Position numbers and translations under genes: made by a program. 19,958 nt of DNA, from contig DASWVC010000289.1 in assembly GCA_036401335.1 (NCBI GenBank), positions 1-19,958 on the forward strand, in the 5' to 3' direction. This DNA comes from DASWVC01 sp036401335. GTDB lineage: Bacteria > Verrucomicrobiota > Verrucomicrobiia > Chthoniobacterales > JAFAMB01. Under the pieces are notes generated by a model that had not been told where the DNA came from, searched no databases, and was given only the letters and a program-made list of their open reading frames with translations. Below, in pieces: positions 7,511 to 15,851 of this stretch; positions within the stretch are counted from its first letter, which is position 1, and the number at the start of each line of letters is the position of its first letter.

Positions 7511-7541
7511 TTGACCGGTGCAGCGTTCCGCATTATCTAAT
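7511..7541 (+). promoter_or_regulatory. Probable sigma-70-type promoter for tRNA-Val
   Basis: TTGACC at 7511-7516 is followed by an AT-rich TATCTAAT at 7534-7541. The best -10 hexamer is TCTAAT (5/6) with a 19-bp spacer; a 17-bp spacer gives the poorer TATCTA. The tRNA begins about 25 bp later. Confidence 0.5.
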
Positions 7542-7566
7542 TTGCTCGGCTGGCAGGACGGTCAAA

Positions 7567-7638
7567 GCACGGTTAGCTTAGCGGTAGAGCGACTGGTTTA
7601 CACCCAGTAGGTCGGGGGTTCGAATCCCTCACCGTGCA
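7567..7638 (+). tRNA. tRNA-Val (anticodon TAC)
   Basis: The sequence folds as a cloverleaf: acceptor GCACGGT with ACCGTGC, D stem GCTT with GAGC, anticodon stem ACTGG with CCAGT around TTTACAC, and T arm GGGGG-TTCGAAT-CCCTC. Anticodon TAC reads GUA, and probably other GUN codons. The discriminator is A. The 3' CCA is not encoded, as in the tRNA-Gly of this window. Confidence 0.97.
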
Positions 7639-7665
7639 GACCGGTTCGCCGGGCCGGAAACATCG

Positions 7666-8241
7666 ATGAAAAGCGTTTGCCTTCTTGCGGGGCTCCTCGG
7701 AGCCGCCAGCTTGGTCCTGCAGCCGGCGTCTGCTCAGGAGCATGGCACGGGACGGGCAATCAGCACCGGTTCGCAGATCACGGTGCAGGTGCCCCGGTTG
7801 AACGTTGCCCCGTTGAACCTGGGAAATCTCGGGAGCCGCGATTACGTCTACCGTTACCCCGACGGGTACGTGCGTTCTACGCCCCTTGCCACCCTTCCCC
7901 AAAGTCAGGTGCTACGGGCACCCGCCGCGCGGCCCGCCCCGGAGTTGGATCCCGGCGACAACCTTAATGGTGTACTGACGGCCGCCCGAAACCCGCAAGC
8001 ACGGGCGAACGCCCTCTCCCTGCCAGCACAGCGCGACGTCCGGTATTCCAACTTGCAGGTTGCGAACGTGCAACAGGAACTGCGCCGGCGCGGCTATTAC
8101 GCGGGCGCGGTGGACGGCCAGCTTGGGCCCGAAACCGAGGCCGGGCTGCAACGGTTTCAGGTGGACCAGCGGCAGCCGGTAACAGGCTTGATCGATCGCA
8201 GCGTGCTCTCGCGGCTTGGCCTTACGACACCGGCACGGTAA
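7666..8241 (+). CDS. Secreted protein with C-terminal peptidoglycan-binding domain
   Basis: The 191-residue product has a clear signal peptide (MKSVCLLAGLLGAASLVLQP, cleavage likely after PASA, residue 23). A Pro/Ala-rich, low-complexity middle of about 100 residues follows. Residues 128-187 form a PG_binding_1-type three-helix domain: VANVQQELRRRGYYAG, AVDGQLGPETEAGLQRFQ and the closing VTGLIDRSVLSRLGL. Such domains tether enzymes or structural proteins to peptidoglycan; no catalytic domain is seen, so an envelope-anchoring role is inferred. The gene starts 27 bp after tRNA-Val and could be read through from the tRNA promoter. It converges with ribF. Confidence 0.85.
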   Translation: MKSVCLLAGLLGAASLVLQPASAQEHGTGRAISTGSQITVQVPRLNVAPLNLGNLGSRDYVYRYPDGYVRSTPLATLPQSQVLRAPAARPAPELDPGDNLNGVLTAARNPQARANALSLPAQRDVRYSNLQVANVQQELRRRGYYAGAVDGQLGPETEAGLQRFQVDQRQPVTGLIDRSVLSRLGLTTPAR

Positions 8242-8375
8242 GAGTACAGAAAGCCAAAGCCGACGAACTAAAGAATGCCAAAAATGGCAGCTGGCCTTGC
8301 ACGCTTCCTAATTTTTGATTGGTAGCACCCTTTGAGGCTTTGATTTGCGGGAAAGCCGTGGGCGAGGTTCCTCAG

Positions 8376-9341
8376 TCAATTTGTGGCATTCTTTGACTGT
8401 TTAATTTTTTGATTTTTCTGCAGGATGCCCTTGGCATCCTGCACATCACGTTCAATCTGGCGAACAAGCTCCGTCAAACCGTTGAATCGTTGCTCCGGGC
8501 GGATAAATGCCTGAAACTCAACTTCGATGTCATCGCCGTAGATTTGCCGGTCAAAATCGAACAAGTGCAACTCCAGGACCCTTTCGCCGCTTTGCTGCTC
8601 CAGCGTGGGCCGGATCCCGATGTTAACGATGCCGCCGTATTCTCCTTCACCGTGCCAGGCCCTGGCTGCGTACACGCCATTGGGAGGAAACTGTTCGTTA
8701 TGGGCCCGCAGGTTGGCCGTCGGGAAGCCGAGTTGGCGGCCCAACCGGTTTCCTTCTGAAACGGTGCCCAGAATGGTGAACGGGCGCCCAAGCAGCCTGG
8801 CGGCCATGGCCAAGTCGCCGTGCTCCACTGCCGCGCGGATAACGGTGCTGCTCACCCCCTGACCGGCCACCGTCACAGCCGGAACGCCGGTCAGGGTAAA
8901 CCCGAAAGTTTTGGCAAGCGTTTTTAAAAGCAAAAGGTTTCCTGCCCGGTTTGCGCCAAAGCTCCAGCTCTCGCCGACGCAGACCTGAGCCAGCGGGCGG
9001 GCAGCTTCAGCCAGCCTCTGGATGAAGGTTTCCGGCGGGGTGCAGGCAAACTCCGGCGTGAATTTCTGGACGAGCATGGCCGGAACGTTCAAGGCCCGGA
9101 CCAGTCGCGCTTTGTGTTGGGTCGACGTGAGCAGCCGCGGTGCCGCGGCGGGTCGCAACACCCGCACCGGGTGGGGATGAAAGGTCAGCACGACCGCGGT
9201 GCCGCCGCTTTCCCCGGCCCCCTGCACGGCCGCCGCAATCACCGCTTGGTGACCGAGGTGAATGCCATCAAAAACCCCGATGGCAAGGTGGATCGGACCC
9301 GGCAGCGTTCCCAGTTCGGCGGTATCGGCGAGCAAACGCAT
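8376..9341 (-). CDS. ribF: Bifunctional riboflavin kinase / FAD synthetase
   Basis: RibF phosphorylates riboflavin to FMN and adenylates it to FAD. The N-terminal nucleotidyltransferase half shows GVFDGIHLGH (residues 22-31, with the HxGH-type motif) and GVSSTVIR. The riboflavin kinase half begins near GRQLGFPTANL, followed by GVYAA, the GIVNIGIRPT block and LELHLFDFDRQIYG. The length of 321 residues is normal. It is the last gene of the nusA operon, starting 9 bp after the truB stop, with AAGG as a likely ribosome-binding site. The C-terminal tail (ILQKNQKIKQSKNATN) is Lys/Asn/Gln-rich and encoded by unusually AT-rich, palindrome-rich DNA, so the last residues are probably not conserved. Confidence 0.96.
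   Translation of the reverse strand: MRLLADTAELGTLPGPIHLAIGVFDGIHLGHQAVIAAAVQGAGESGGTAVVLTFHPHPVRVLRPAAAPRLLTSTQHKARLVRALNVPAMLVQKFTPEFACTPPETFIQRLAEAARPLAQVCVGESWSFGANRAGNLLLLKTLAKTFGFTLTGVPAVTVAGQGVSSTVIRAAVEHGDLAMAARLLGRPFTILGTVSEGNRLGRQLGFPTANLRAHNEQFPPNGVYAARAWHGEGEYGGIVNIGIRPTLEQQSGERVLELHLFDFDRQIYGDDIEVEFQAFIRPEQRFNGLTELVRQIERDVQDAKGILQKNQKIKQSKNATN
8419..8443. other. Perfect 11-bp hairpin inside the 3' end of ribF
   Basis: TGCAGGATGCC and GGCATCCTGCA pair perfectly around a CTT loop, next to an AT-rich tract at 8401-8417. On the minus strand A-runs follow the stem, and on the plus strand the T-runs precede it, so it does not have the order of an intrinsic terminator on either strand. 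It may block exonucleases at the operon 3' end. Confidence 0.6.
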
Positions 9342-9350
9342 CCCGGAACC

Positions 9351-10073
9351 TTATGCTCCGCGCATCCGCGAGACGTCGGGCAACGACAAGATCCTGGCAG
9401 CGAGTGTCTCCGGGGAAGCAGACCTGAGCTCCTCGACCGTTATCGCTCCTTCTACGGAGAAACGCCCGGATTTGGTCCGTCGAAGTTCGTCAAGGTGCGC
9501 GCCGCACCCGAGTTCCTCGCCGATGTCGTGGGCGTACGTTCGAACGTAAAAACCCTTGCTGCAGATCACGCGAAAATCGATCCTTGGCAGCTCAACCCGC
9601 TTAACTTCGTGGGCGTAGACATGCACAAAACGCGGTTCTCGGACCACCACTTTTCCTTCCCGCGCCAGTTTGTACAGGGGAACACCGTCTTTCTTGATGG
9701 CTGAGACCATCGGCGGCACCTGGTAAAAATCACCGTGGAACTTCGTAAAGGCCGCCTGGATCCTGGTCTCATCCACATCGTGGTAGTCACGGGTCTCCAA
9801 GATTTCTCCATCGCGATCCTGACTGGAGGTGACTTGTCCGAGCAGCATTGTCCCCACGTATTCCTTATCCTCGCTCATCAGGAGGTCTTGAATCTTCGTG
9901 CCGCGTCCCACCACAATGAGGAGGAGCCCGGTCGCGAACGGGTCCAGCGTTCCGCAATGACCCACCTTTTGGACTCCCAGCCGGTGGCGCGCAATGGCCA
10001 CCACATCGTGACTGGTCATCCCAGCCGCTTTATCAATCAAAAGAACGCCATCAATGGCGCTGGCTAATTTCAC
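9351..10073 (-). CDS. truB: tRNA pseudouridine(55) synthase
   Basis: TruB makes pseudouridine 55 in the T-loop of tRNAs. The 240-residue protein contains the catalytic motif VGHCGTLDPFATGLL with Asp44 as nucleophile, then KEYVGTMLLG, the substrate-loop region QVPPMVSAIKKDGVPLYKLAREG, and the later SKGFYVRTYAHDIGEELG block. GTG 10073 is chosen because MKLASAIDGVLLIDK matches the family start and GGAAAGGG lies just upstream; TTG 10079 is also possible. This start overlaps the end of the DHH gene by 23 bp, suggesting coupled translation. A more distant GTG at 10169 would overlap 119 bp and is unlikely. Confidence 0.95.
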   Translation of the reverse strand: MKLASAIDGVLLIDKAAGMTSHDVVAIARHRLGVQKVGHCGTLDPFATGLLLIVVGRGTKIQDLLMSEDKEYVGTMLLGQVTSSQDRDGEILETRDYHDVDETRIQAAFTKFHGDFYQVPPMVSAIKKDGVPLYKLAREGKVVVREPRFVHVYAHEVKRVELPRIDFRVICSKGFYVRTYAHDIGEELGCGAHLDELRRTKSGRFSVEGAITVEELRSASPETLAARILSLPDVSRMRGA

Positions 10074-11028
10074 GGGCAACCCTTTCCAACACAATGTCCG
10101 CCACTTGCTGCAGTCCGCCCCGGATTCGCGCGCCGGCGGCTGCGCGGTGCCCTCCGCCGCCGTACTCACGGCAAAGCTGATCCACGTTTACCTCCGGGCT
10201 TTTCGACCGCAGGCTGACCCGCACGCGGCCATTTGGCAATTCTTCAAAGAAAGCGGCCACCACCACGGAATCGATGCAGCGGATGGCATCGATCAATCCA
10301 TCAAGGTCTTCGGGGTGAATGCCCAGGCGGCCTTTTGTCTGGCCGTCCAGCAGAAACGCCGCCACCCGGTCATCGGCTTCGAACCGTGCACGAGCCAGCA
10401 GCTCTCCCAGCAGCACTGCCCGGCGACGGGGGTAGCTCTCGTAGATCTGCCCACAAATGGCGGCTCCGTCGATTCCGCGTTTCAGGAGATCGGCAGCCGT
10501 CTGCAAAGTGCGAGGGGTCGTGTTTGGGTAACGGAACGACCCCGTATCGGTGGAAATTGCTACGTATAAAGCTGCTGCGCTCTCCAACGGGAAGGGTAAA
10601 CCGTACCCGGTCAGTAACTCGTAAACCACTTCGCCGGTGGCGGCCGCCTGTGCCTCTACCAGATTGATGTCTCCGTAGCCGGGATTGCTGCCGTGATGAT
10701 CCACGTTGATCCAGCATCTCGCCGAGGCGACGCCGGCCAGAGAGGTTCCCAGCCTTTCCCGGGACGCCGTGTCGAGGCAAACCACCGTGTCAAACGACTC
10801 CGGCGCAGCCGGCGGGGTAACCACACGTTCACTCCCAGCCAGAAACCGGAGGTTGGCCGGGCAGCCGTCCTGGTTCCAGGCTGCTATTTCCTTGTGCAAC
10901 GCCAGCAACGCAAGGGCTAACCCGACCTGGGAACCGATGGCATCGCCATCCGGCCGAACATGACTCAGGATCAGAATGCGTTCGGACGAAACCAACACAT
11001 CACGGATGGACTTCAGGACGGAACTCAT
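10051..11028 (-). CDS. nrnA: DHH/DHHA1 phosphoesterase, NrnA-like (oligoribonuclease / pAp phosphatase)
   Basis: The 325-residue protein has the DHH metal-binding motifs SHVRPDGDAIGS (22-33), VCLDTAS (83-89), VDHHGSN (109-115) and ISTDTGSFRYPNT (158-170), plus the DHHA1 substrate motif GGGGHRAAAG (290-299). NrnA-type enzymes degrade very short RNAs and dephosphorylate pAp. It sits between rbfA and truB, a common position in many bacteria. Its ATG overlaps the rbfA stop as ATGA, which indicates translational coupling. The family is clear; which substrate dominates cannot be read from sequence. Confidence 0.92.
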   Translation of the reverse strand: MSSVLKSIRDVLVSSERILILSHVRPDGDAIGSQVGLALALLALHKEIAAWNQDGCPANLRFLAGSERVVTPPAAPESFDTVVCLDTASRERLGTSLAGVASARCWINVDHHGSNPGYGDINLVEAQAAATGEVVYELLTGYGLPFPLESAAALYVAISTDTGSFRYPNTTPRTLQTAADLLKRGIDGAAICGQIYESYPRRRAVLLGELLARARFEADDRVAAFLLDGQTKGRLGIHPEDLDGLIDAIRCIDSVVVAAFFEELPNGRVRVSLRSKSPEVNVDQLCREYGGGGHRAAAGARIRGGLQQVADIVLERVAREISQRH

Positions 11029-11390
11029 GTTCCTTCGCCATCCTGCACCGGGAGTTCCCCAAGGTCCTGGAGAATCTTCAGAACGCGGTCTCCGCGCTCA
11101 AGGCTTTCGTCCAGGTGAAACGTGAGGTGCGGGGTGTACTTCAGTACCACACGTTTCGAAAGGTCGGCCTGCAAGGTGATTCGCTGGCCCTGCAGTTCAT
11201 TGATCACCCGGCTTTTGTCTTCCGGTTTGCCGATCACGCTTACGTAAACATGGCATTGCCGAAGGTCAGGGGTGACGCTGACCGCCGAAACCGTGATCAG
11301 AACATTTGCGCTCAGCAGGACCTCGCGGGCAATGAGTTCGCTCAACTCCCGTTTAACAACTTCGTTCACCCTCTCCAACCGATGTTTCAT
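11025..11390 (-). CDS. rbfA: 30S ribosome-binding factor A
   Basis: RbfA is a single KH-like-fold protein that binds the 30S subunit and helps mature the 5' end of 16S rRNA, especially in the cold. The 121-residue product has the family layout: an N-terminal helix RLERVNEVVKRELSELI, the strand pair ITVSAVSVTPDLRQCHVYVSV, and the closing TPHLTFHLDESLERGDRVLKIL. It follows infB by 74 bp that contain a strong hairpin, and overlaps the next gene by 4 bp. Confidence 0.95.
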   Translation of the reverse strand: MKHRLERVNEVVKRELSELIAREVLLSANVLITVSAVSVTPDLRQCHVYVSVIGKPEDKSRVINELQGQRITLQADLSKRVVLKYTPHLTFHLDESLERGDRVLKILQDLGELPVQDGEGT

Positions 11391-11423
11391 AAGCTTGCCA
11401 CCCCGTGACGTCAGAAGACAGCG

Positions 11424-11457
11424 CGACCCTTGGCTGCAACTTTACGGCCAAGGGTCG
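11424..11457 (-). other. Strong hairpin between infB and rbfA
   Basis: CGACCCTTGGC and GCCAAGGGTCG form a perfect 11-bp stem with a 12-nt loop. No T-run follows, so this is not a standard terminator. An 8-bp palindrome TGACGTCA lies just beyond it (11406-11413). It could set relative expression of infB and rbfA or be a processing site. Confidence 0.6.
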
Positions 11458-11464
11458 ACGTCAG

Positions 11465-13687
11465 TTACAGCTGTTGGGCAATCTTCTCCAGATTGTAGCA
11501 CTCAATGATGTCGCCCACCTCGTACTCCGAATAGTCCCCAAGCTTGATGCCGCATTCCACCCCGACGCGAACTTCCTTCACGTCGTCCTGGAAGCGCCGC
11601 AAGGTCGCAATCCCTCCGTCGTAAACGGCTTGGCGCCGGCGAAGCACCCGTGCCCGTGCCGTGCGCGCGATCCGGCCATCGGTGACGTAACAGCCCGCGA
11701 CCGTCCCCTTTGAAAGCTCGAACACCTGGCGCACCTCGGCGTGCCCGATAACCGATTCGCGAACTTCCGGGTCCAGCATGCCGACCATCGCTTCTTTTAC
11801 CTGGTCGATCAGTTCGTAAATGATGCTGTACAACTTGATCTGAATGCCTTCTCGCTTCGCCGCCGCCGCGGCCTGGTTCTCCACCTTCACGTTAAACCCA
11901 ACGATTACCGCATTGGAGGCCGTCGCCAGCAGCACGTCCGATTCGGAAATCGGTCCAACCCCCACATGAATCAGCTCCAGGTCGATCTTCTTGCTTTCCA
12001 CCTGGTTCAGCGAAGCCGCAATGGCCTCGGCCGAGCCTTGGACGTCGCACTTCAGGATCAATTGCAACAGCTTACGCCCGTCGCCCATCTGATCAAAAAG
12101 GCTCTCCAGCGTGGCCCGTTGTGGCATCGCCAGCTTGTGCGTACGCAGTTCAACCAGCCGTTCTTCGCTCAACGTCTTGGCGGAGCGTTCGGATTCCATC
12201 ACCAGCAGTTCATCGCCGGCATTCGGCAAACCAGTAAATCCAAGCACCTTGATCGGGGTGGAAGGCCCGGCGTCCTTGACGTTCTTGCCGCTGTCGTCAA
12301 TCAGCGACTTTACCTTGCCCCAGTAATTGCCGCAGATAAAGGTCTGGCCGACCTTCAGTGTCCCCATCCGAACGATCAACGTCGTGGTCGGACCCCGGCC
12401 GGCCTCGAGCTGTGCTTCAATCACCGTGGCCCGCGGCGGCACCGTCGGGCTGGCTTTGAGCTCCATGATTTCTGCCTGCAGCAGCATCAGTTCAAGCAGT
12501 TGGTCGATCCCCGTGCCTTTGGTGGCGGACACCGGGCAGCAGATGGTGTCTCCACCCCAATCTTCCGGGCTCAGGCCGCGCTCCTGAAGCTGTCCTTTCA
12601 CCCGGTCCAGGTTGGCTGAAGGGAGGTCAACTTTATTGATCGCCACCAGAATGGGCACCTTGGCAGCCCGGGCGTGGTTGATGGCTTCAATCGTCTGAGG
12701 CATGATGCCGTCGTCAGCCGCCACCACCAAAACCACCATGTCCGTCAGGTTAGCGCCCCGGGCGCGCATCGCCGTAAAAGCCTCGTGGCCCGGGGTATCC
12801 AGAAACGTCATCCGATGCCCTTTGTACACCACGCTGTACGCCCCGATGTGCTGCGTGATTCCCCCTGCCTCGCCAGCCGCCACCCGGCTCTTACGGATGG
12901 CGTCCATCAAAGACGTCTTGCCATGGTCGACGTGACCCATGAAGGTAATGATGGGCGCCCGCGGAAGCAATTCTTCCGTCTTTTGAATGACCGGCGGCGG
13001 CGGTGCTTCCACCACGGTCTCAACCTTGTGGACGCCGGCGCCTTTCTCCCGTTTCTCCACTTCAAAGGTAAAGCCATGCTTGCGACAGATTGCCGCCGCA
13101 ATGTCTTGCTCGATCGTGTGATTGATCGCCGCGAAGATGTTCATCTCCATCAGGTCATGGATGAGCTGGAATGGCTTCAACCCGATTTGCTGGGCAAGTT
13201 CCCGAACAATGATCGGCGGTTTGATCTGAATGATTTTGTCTCCGGCCGGCACCGGCGTTGGGACGGCGGCCTCCGGAACCGTGACCGGTGACGCCACCGG
13301 CGCCGGTTCTACCGGCTTCACCGCGGGAGCCGGCGCCGGTTGCGGCGCCCGGATCCTGGAAATTGGCGGCAGCACCGGCCGGGATTCCCGCACCACTTTG
13401 CGCTCCGGTTTCTCGTCGATCAGCGAAACCGACTCCTGCCGGACCGGCGGCGGCGCTGCCGGCTGAGCAGGCTTTTCCGCAGGCACTTCACGGCCCCGAA
13501 TTTTGCTGATCGGCGGCACGCCGCTCCGTACGGGCCGGGTCTCGGCGGGAAGTGAGTTCTTTTTGACCGGCGAGATGAGGTCAGTAGTGGCCGCCTTCGG
13601 CGCTGCAGGTTTACCGACGGGCGGAGCGGGGTCCGCCTTACTTTTGGTCGTGCCTGATTCTTTCCGTGAGCTTGCGCGTGTGGCCAT
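11465..13687 (-). CDS. infB: Translation initiation factor IF-2
   Basis: IF-2 is the GTPase that brings fMet-tRNA to the 30S subunit and drives subunit joining. The 740-residue protein has a long Pro/Ala-rich, probably disordered N-terminus (1-150), an IF2_N-like domain (about 155-210, IIVRELAQQIGLKPFQLIHD), and the G domain with G1 GHVDHGKTS (251-259), G3 DTPGH (297-301), G4 NKVD (351-354) and a G5-like SATKG. Domain II, the IF-2 domain and the C-terminal initiator-tRNA domain complete it. The N-terminus contains a small duplication, PPISKIR (59-65) and PPISRIR (108-114). The start is ATG 13687 with GGAA at a suitable distance, 37 bp after nusA. Confidence 0.97.
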   Translation of the reverse strand: MATRASSRKESGTTKSKADPAPPVGKPAAPKAATTDLISPVKKNSLPAETRPVRSGVPPISKIRGREVPAEKPAQPAAPPPVRQESVSLIDEKPERKVVRESRPVLPPISRIRAPQPAPAPAVKPVEPAPVASPVTVPEAAVPTPVPAGDKIIQIKPPIIVRELAQQIGLKPFQLIHDLMEMNIFAAINHTIEQDIAAAICRKHGFTFEVEKREKGAGVHKVETVVEAPPPPVIQKTEELLPRAPIITFMGHVDHGKTSLMDAIRKSRVAAGEAGGITQHIGAYSVVYKGHRMTFLDTPGHEAFTAMRARGANLTDMVVLVVAADDGIMPQTIEAINHARAAKVPILVAINKVDLPSANLDRVKGQLQERGLSPEDWGGDTICCPVSATKGTGIDQLLELMLLQAEIMELKASPTVPPRATVIEAQLEAGRGPTTTLIVRMGTLKVGQTFICGNYWGKVKSLIDDSGKNVKDAGPSTPIKVLGFTGLPNAGDELLVMESERSAKTLSEERLVELRTHKLAMPQRATLESLFDQMGDGRKLLQLILKCDVQGSAEAIAASLNQVESKKIDLELIHVGVGPISESDVLLATASNAVIVGFNVKVENQAAAAAKREGIQIKLYSIIYELIDQVKEAMVGMLDPEVRESVIGHAEVRQVFELSKGTVAGCYVTDGRIARTARARVLRRRQAVYDGGIATLRRFQDDVKEVRVGVECGIKLGDYSEYEVGDIIECYNLEKIAQQL

Positions 13688-13724
13688 GAATTCGTTCCAG
13701 TAAAAGTTTCATCGCGTCCCGTCG

Positions 13725-14987
13725 TCAGATGGACGCCATGTTTCGGTCCTGCTCGTTGCGAGCGGCCTGATAAATTTGTCGAGCGCGGTCAAGGTCGACG
13801 CTCAGAATGCCGGCGATGTCCTCGGGATCGACCTCGAGCACACCTTCGACCGTGTTTACCCCGGCGCGCGTCAGGGCCCGCGCCGTTTCTTCGTCCACCT
13901 CCAGCGCCTTGGCCAAAGTGGTAACGGCTTGGCTGATCTTTAGTTCAAACGCCTGGCTCGCCGACTCGTCCTTAGAAATGTTTATCTCCCATCCGGTCAG
14001 CCGCGAGGTCAGCCGGGCGTTCTGGCCGCGACGACCGATCGCCAGGGACAACTGGTCTTCGTCAACGGTAAGTTGAACCGCGTGCCGCTGTTCGTCGATC
14101 GTGATGGTTTTAATCTTAGCCGGCTTCAGTGCTTCCACCACGAACTCACGAGGGTCGGCACTCCACCGGATGATGTCGACTTTTTCCTGATTAAGTTCCC
14201 TGACAATGTTCTTGACCCGGGATCCGCGCATGCCCACGCAGGCGCCCACCGGGTCGACTTTGTCGTCCATCGACCAGACGGCGATTTTGGTCCGGTAACC
14301 GGCTTCCCGGGCAATCGCCTTGATCTCGACCGTCCGGTCATTGATCTCGCTCACCTCAACCTCAAACAAGCGCCTGACAAAGTTAGGGTGGCTGCGCGAA
14401 ATGATGATTTCCGGGCCGCGATTCGAGAATTCCACGGCGACCACGTAAGCGCGGACACGGTCCCCAATGCTGTAATCCTCAGTCGCCACCCGCTCACGCG
14501 CCGGCATGATGGCTTCAAATTTCCCGAGGTCGATGATCACGTCGGACCGCTCAAACCGGCGCACCGTCCCGCTGACAATCTCGCCTGCCCGGTCTTTGAA
14601 CTCCTCATAAATAAGTTCACGTTCCGCTTGGCGGATGCTCTGCAAAATGGCTTGGCGCGCCGTCTGGGCCGCGATCCGGCCGAACCCTTCCGGCGTGACC
14701 TCGACTTCAATCTGGTCGCCCGGTTGGGCGTCCGGTTTGAGCTTGCGGGCCCTTCCCACCGGGATTTCGTCGTGTACACTCTTGACGTGATCGACCACAA
14801 TCAAATTAGCCAGGGCCGTAATTTCACCCGTCCGCGGGTCGATGGTGATGCGAAGATCCCGGGCGGGTCCAACACTCTTCTTGGCGGCAGTGAGCAAAGC
14901 ACGCGAGAGCGCGTCTAACAAGACTTCGCGCTTGATGCCTTTCTCCCTTTCCATGTAATCCAACACCGCCAGAAGATCACTGTTCAT
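13725..14987 (-). CDS. nusA: Transcription termination/antitermination factor NusA
   Basis: NusA binds RNA polymerase and nascent RNA and controls pausing, termination and antitermination. The 420-residue protein shows the N-terminal RNAP-binding domain (1-130), an S1 domain (about 135-200, GEIVSGTVRRFERSDVIIDL), KH1 with GMRGSR (252-257) and KH2 with GRRGQN (318-323). A helical C-terminal segment (about 345-415) looks like a single helix-hairpin-helix repeat, shorter than the double repeat of E. coli NusA. ATG 14987 is chosen because MNSDLLAVLDYMEREKG matches family starts; a TTG at 15038 adds 17 unlikely residues. It is the first gene of the operon; rimP, often upstream, is absent. Confidence 0.96.
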   Translation of the reverse strand: MNSDLLAVLDYMEREKGIKREVLLDALSRALLTAAKKSVGPARDLRITIDPRTGEITALANLIVVDHVKSVHDEIPVGRARKLKPDAQPGDQIEVEVTPEGFGRIAAQTARQAILQSIRQAERELIYEEFKDRAGEIVSGTVRRFERSDVIIDLGKFEAIMPARERVATEDYSIGDRVRAYVVAVEFSNRGPEIIISRSHPNFVRRLFEVEVSEINDRTVEIKAIAREAGYRTKIAVWSMDDKVDPVGACVGMRGSRVKNIVRELNQEKVDIIRWSADPREFVVEALKPAKIKTITIDEQRHAVQLTVDEDQLSLAIGRRGQNARLTSRLTGWEINISKDESASQAFELKISQAVTTLAKALEVDEETARALTRAGVNTVEGVLEVDPEDIAGILSVDLDRARQIYQAARNEQDRNMASI

Positions 14988-15064
14988 AGACAATAAAGGA
15001 CGAAATCGACCAGATTCCCCCAACGTATGCTGGGGCAACCCCGTCGATTCCGGTCAAGTCCATC

Positions 15065-15093
15065 AACTTAACGTCGAACCGCCGGAGCGTCAA
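15065..15093 (-). promoter_or_regulatory. Candidate promoter of the nusA operon
   Basis: The minus strand shows TTGACG (15093-15088), a 17-bp spacer and TAAGTT (15070-15065), about 78 bp before the nusA ATG. Position and spacing are right, but the -10 box is imperfect (4/6). The stretch 14988-15167 otherwise holds nothing I recognise. Confidence 0.4.
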
Positions 15094-15167
15094 GCTGGGC
15101 AGACGGGTCAGGGTCGCCTCCGTTCCCCCCGCGCTCACCCTGTGAACCCTCCTTTTTTCTCCCACGA

Positions 15168-15851
15168 ATGAGGCAGTTTCAGGTCGCTACGTTCGATGCC
15201 GTCGGCACGCTGATCGAATTGGTTCAGCCGCCAGGATTTACGTACGCCGAAGTGGCCCGGGAAAGTAACCTGAACTGGGATGGACCACGCCTTCAGCAAG
15301 CGTTTCGGCAAGCCTGGCGGGAGACACCCCCGCCGGCCGATGCGTCCGGACCACGGCCGGATGATGACCGGTCATGGTGGCATGAACTCGTCCGGCGAAC
15401 CCTGGAGCGGGCCGGGTACACCCCGCCATGCTTCGATACCTACTTTGACCGCGTCTACCAGCGATTCGAACACCCGGCCATTTGGCGTCCCAAAAGCCAG
15501 GTCCCAGAAGTCTTGACCCACCTGGCAGGCACCGGACTCCGGTTGGGTGTGCTCTCAAACTTTGACCGGCGGCTTCACCGGGTGCTCGCCCACCTGGACC
15601 TGGCACGGTTTTTCGAGCACGTGATTATTTCCAGCGAGGTTGGGGCAAACAAACCGTCTCCCTTGATTTTTCAGGCTGCACTGGCCCGGTTTTCCGTGCC
15701 GCCCGCCGGGATGGTCCACGTCGGGGATGACGCCAGCCTCGACGGAGCTGCGGCCGCGCTCGGCATCGCTGCCTTCATCGTTGGCCGCCAAACATTGCGT
15801 GAACTGCCGGCTTACGTCGGCAGACCCTTGAAGGAGGGCAGGGTCACGTGA
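15168..15851 (+). CDS. HAD-superfamily hydrolase (HDHD3-like)
   Basis: The 227-residue protein has the four haloacid-dehalogenase motifs. Motif I is TFDAVGTLI with nucleophile Asp10; the usual second acidic residue (D+2) is Val12, a change also seen in HDHD3-like members. A helical cap (about 20-115) follows, then motif II LSNFD, motif III Lys in GANKPSPLIF, and motif IV VHVGDDASLDGAAAA. The D+2 residue normally acts as acid/base in phosphatases, so catalysis may be weak or different; the substrate is unknown. No good ribosome-binding site precedes ATG 15168. It diverges from nusA and its stop overlaps that of the convergent neighbour. Confidence 0.85.
   Translation: MRQFQVATFDAVGTLIELVQPPGFTYAEVARESNLNWDGPRLQQAFRQAWRETPPPADASGPRPDDDRSWWHELVRRTLERAGYTPPCFDTYFDRVYQRFEHPAIWRPKSQVPEVLTHLAGTGLRLGVLSNFDRRLHRVLAHLDLARFFEHVIISSEVGANKPSPLIFQAALARFSVPPAGMVHVGDDASLDGAAAALGIAAFIVGRQTLRELPAYVGRPLKEGRVT

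Noticed and set aside
8419..8443. Perfect hairpin as an intrinsic terminator
   Set aside because: The T-runs precede the stem on the plus strand, and A-runs follow it on the minus strand, so the order is wrong for termination on either strand; it also lies within ribF.
11741..14918. Several plus-strand open frames opposite infB and nusA
   Set aside because: Both minus-strand genes are certain, and the opposite products are His/Arg-rich with no motif.
14977..15165. Minus-strand 62-codon frame upstream of nusA as a leader gene or rimP remnant
   Set aside because: No similarity to RimP that I can see, and it overlaps the likely promoter and the nusA start.
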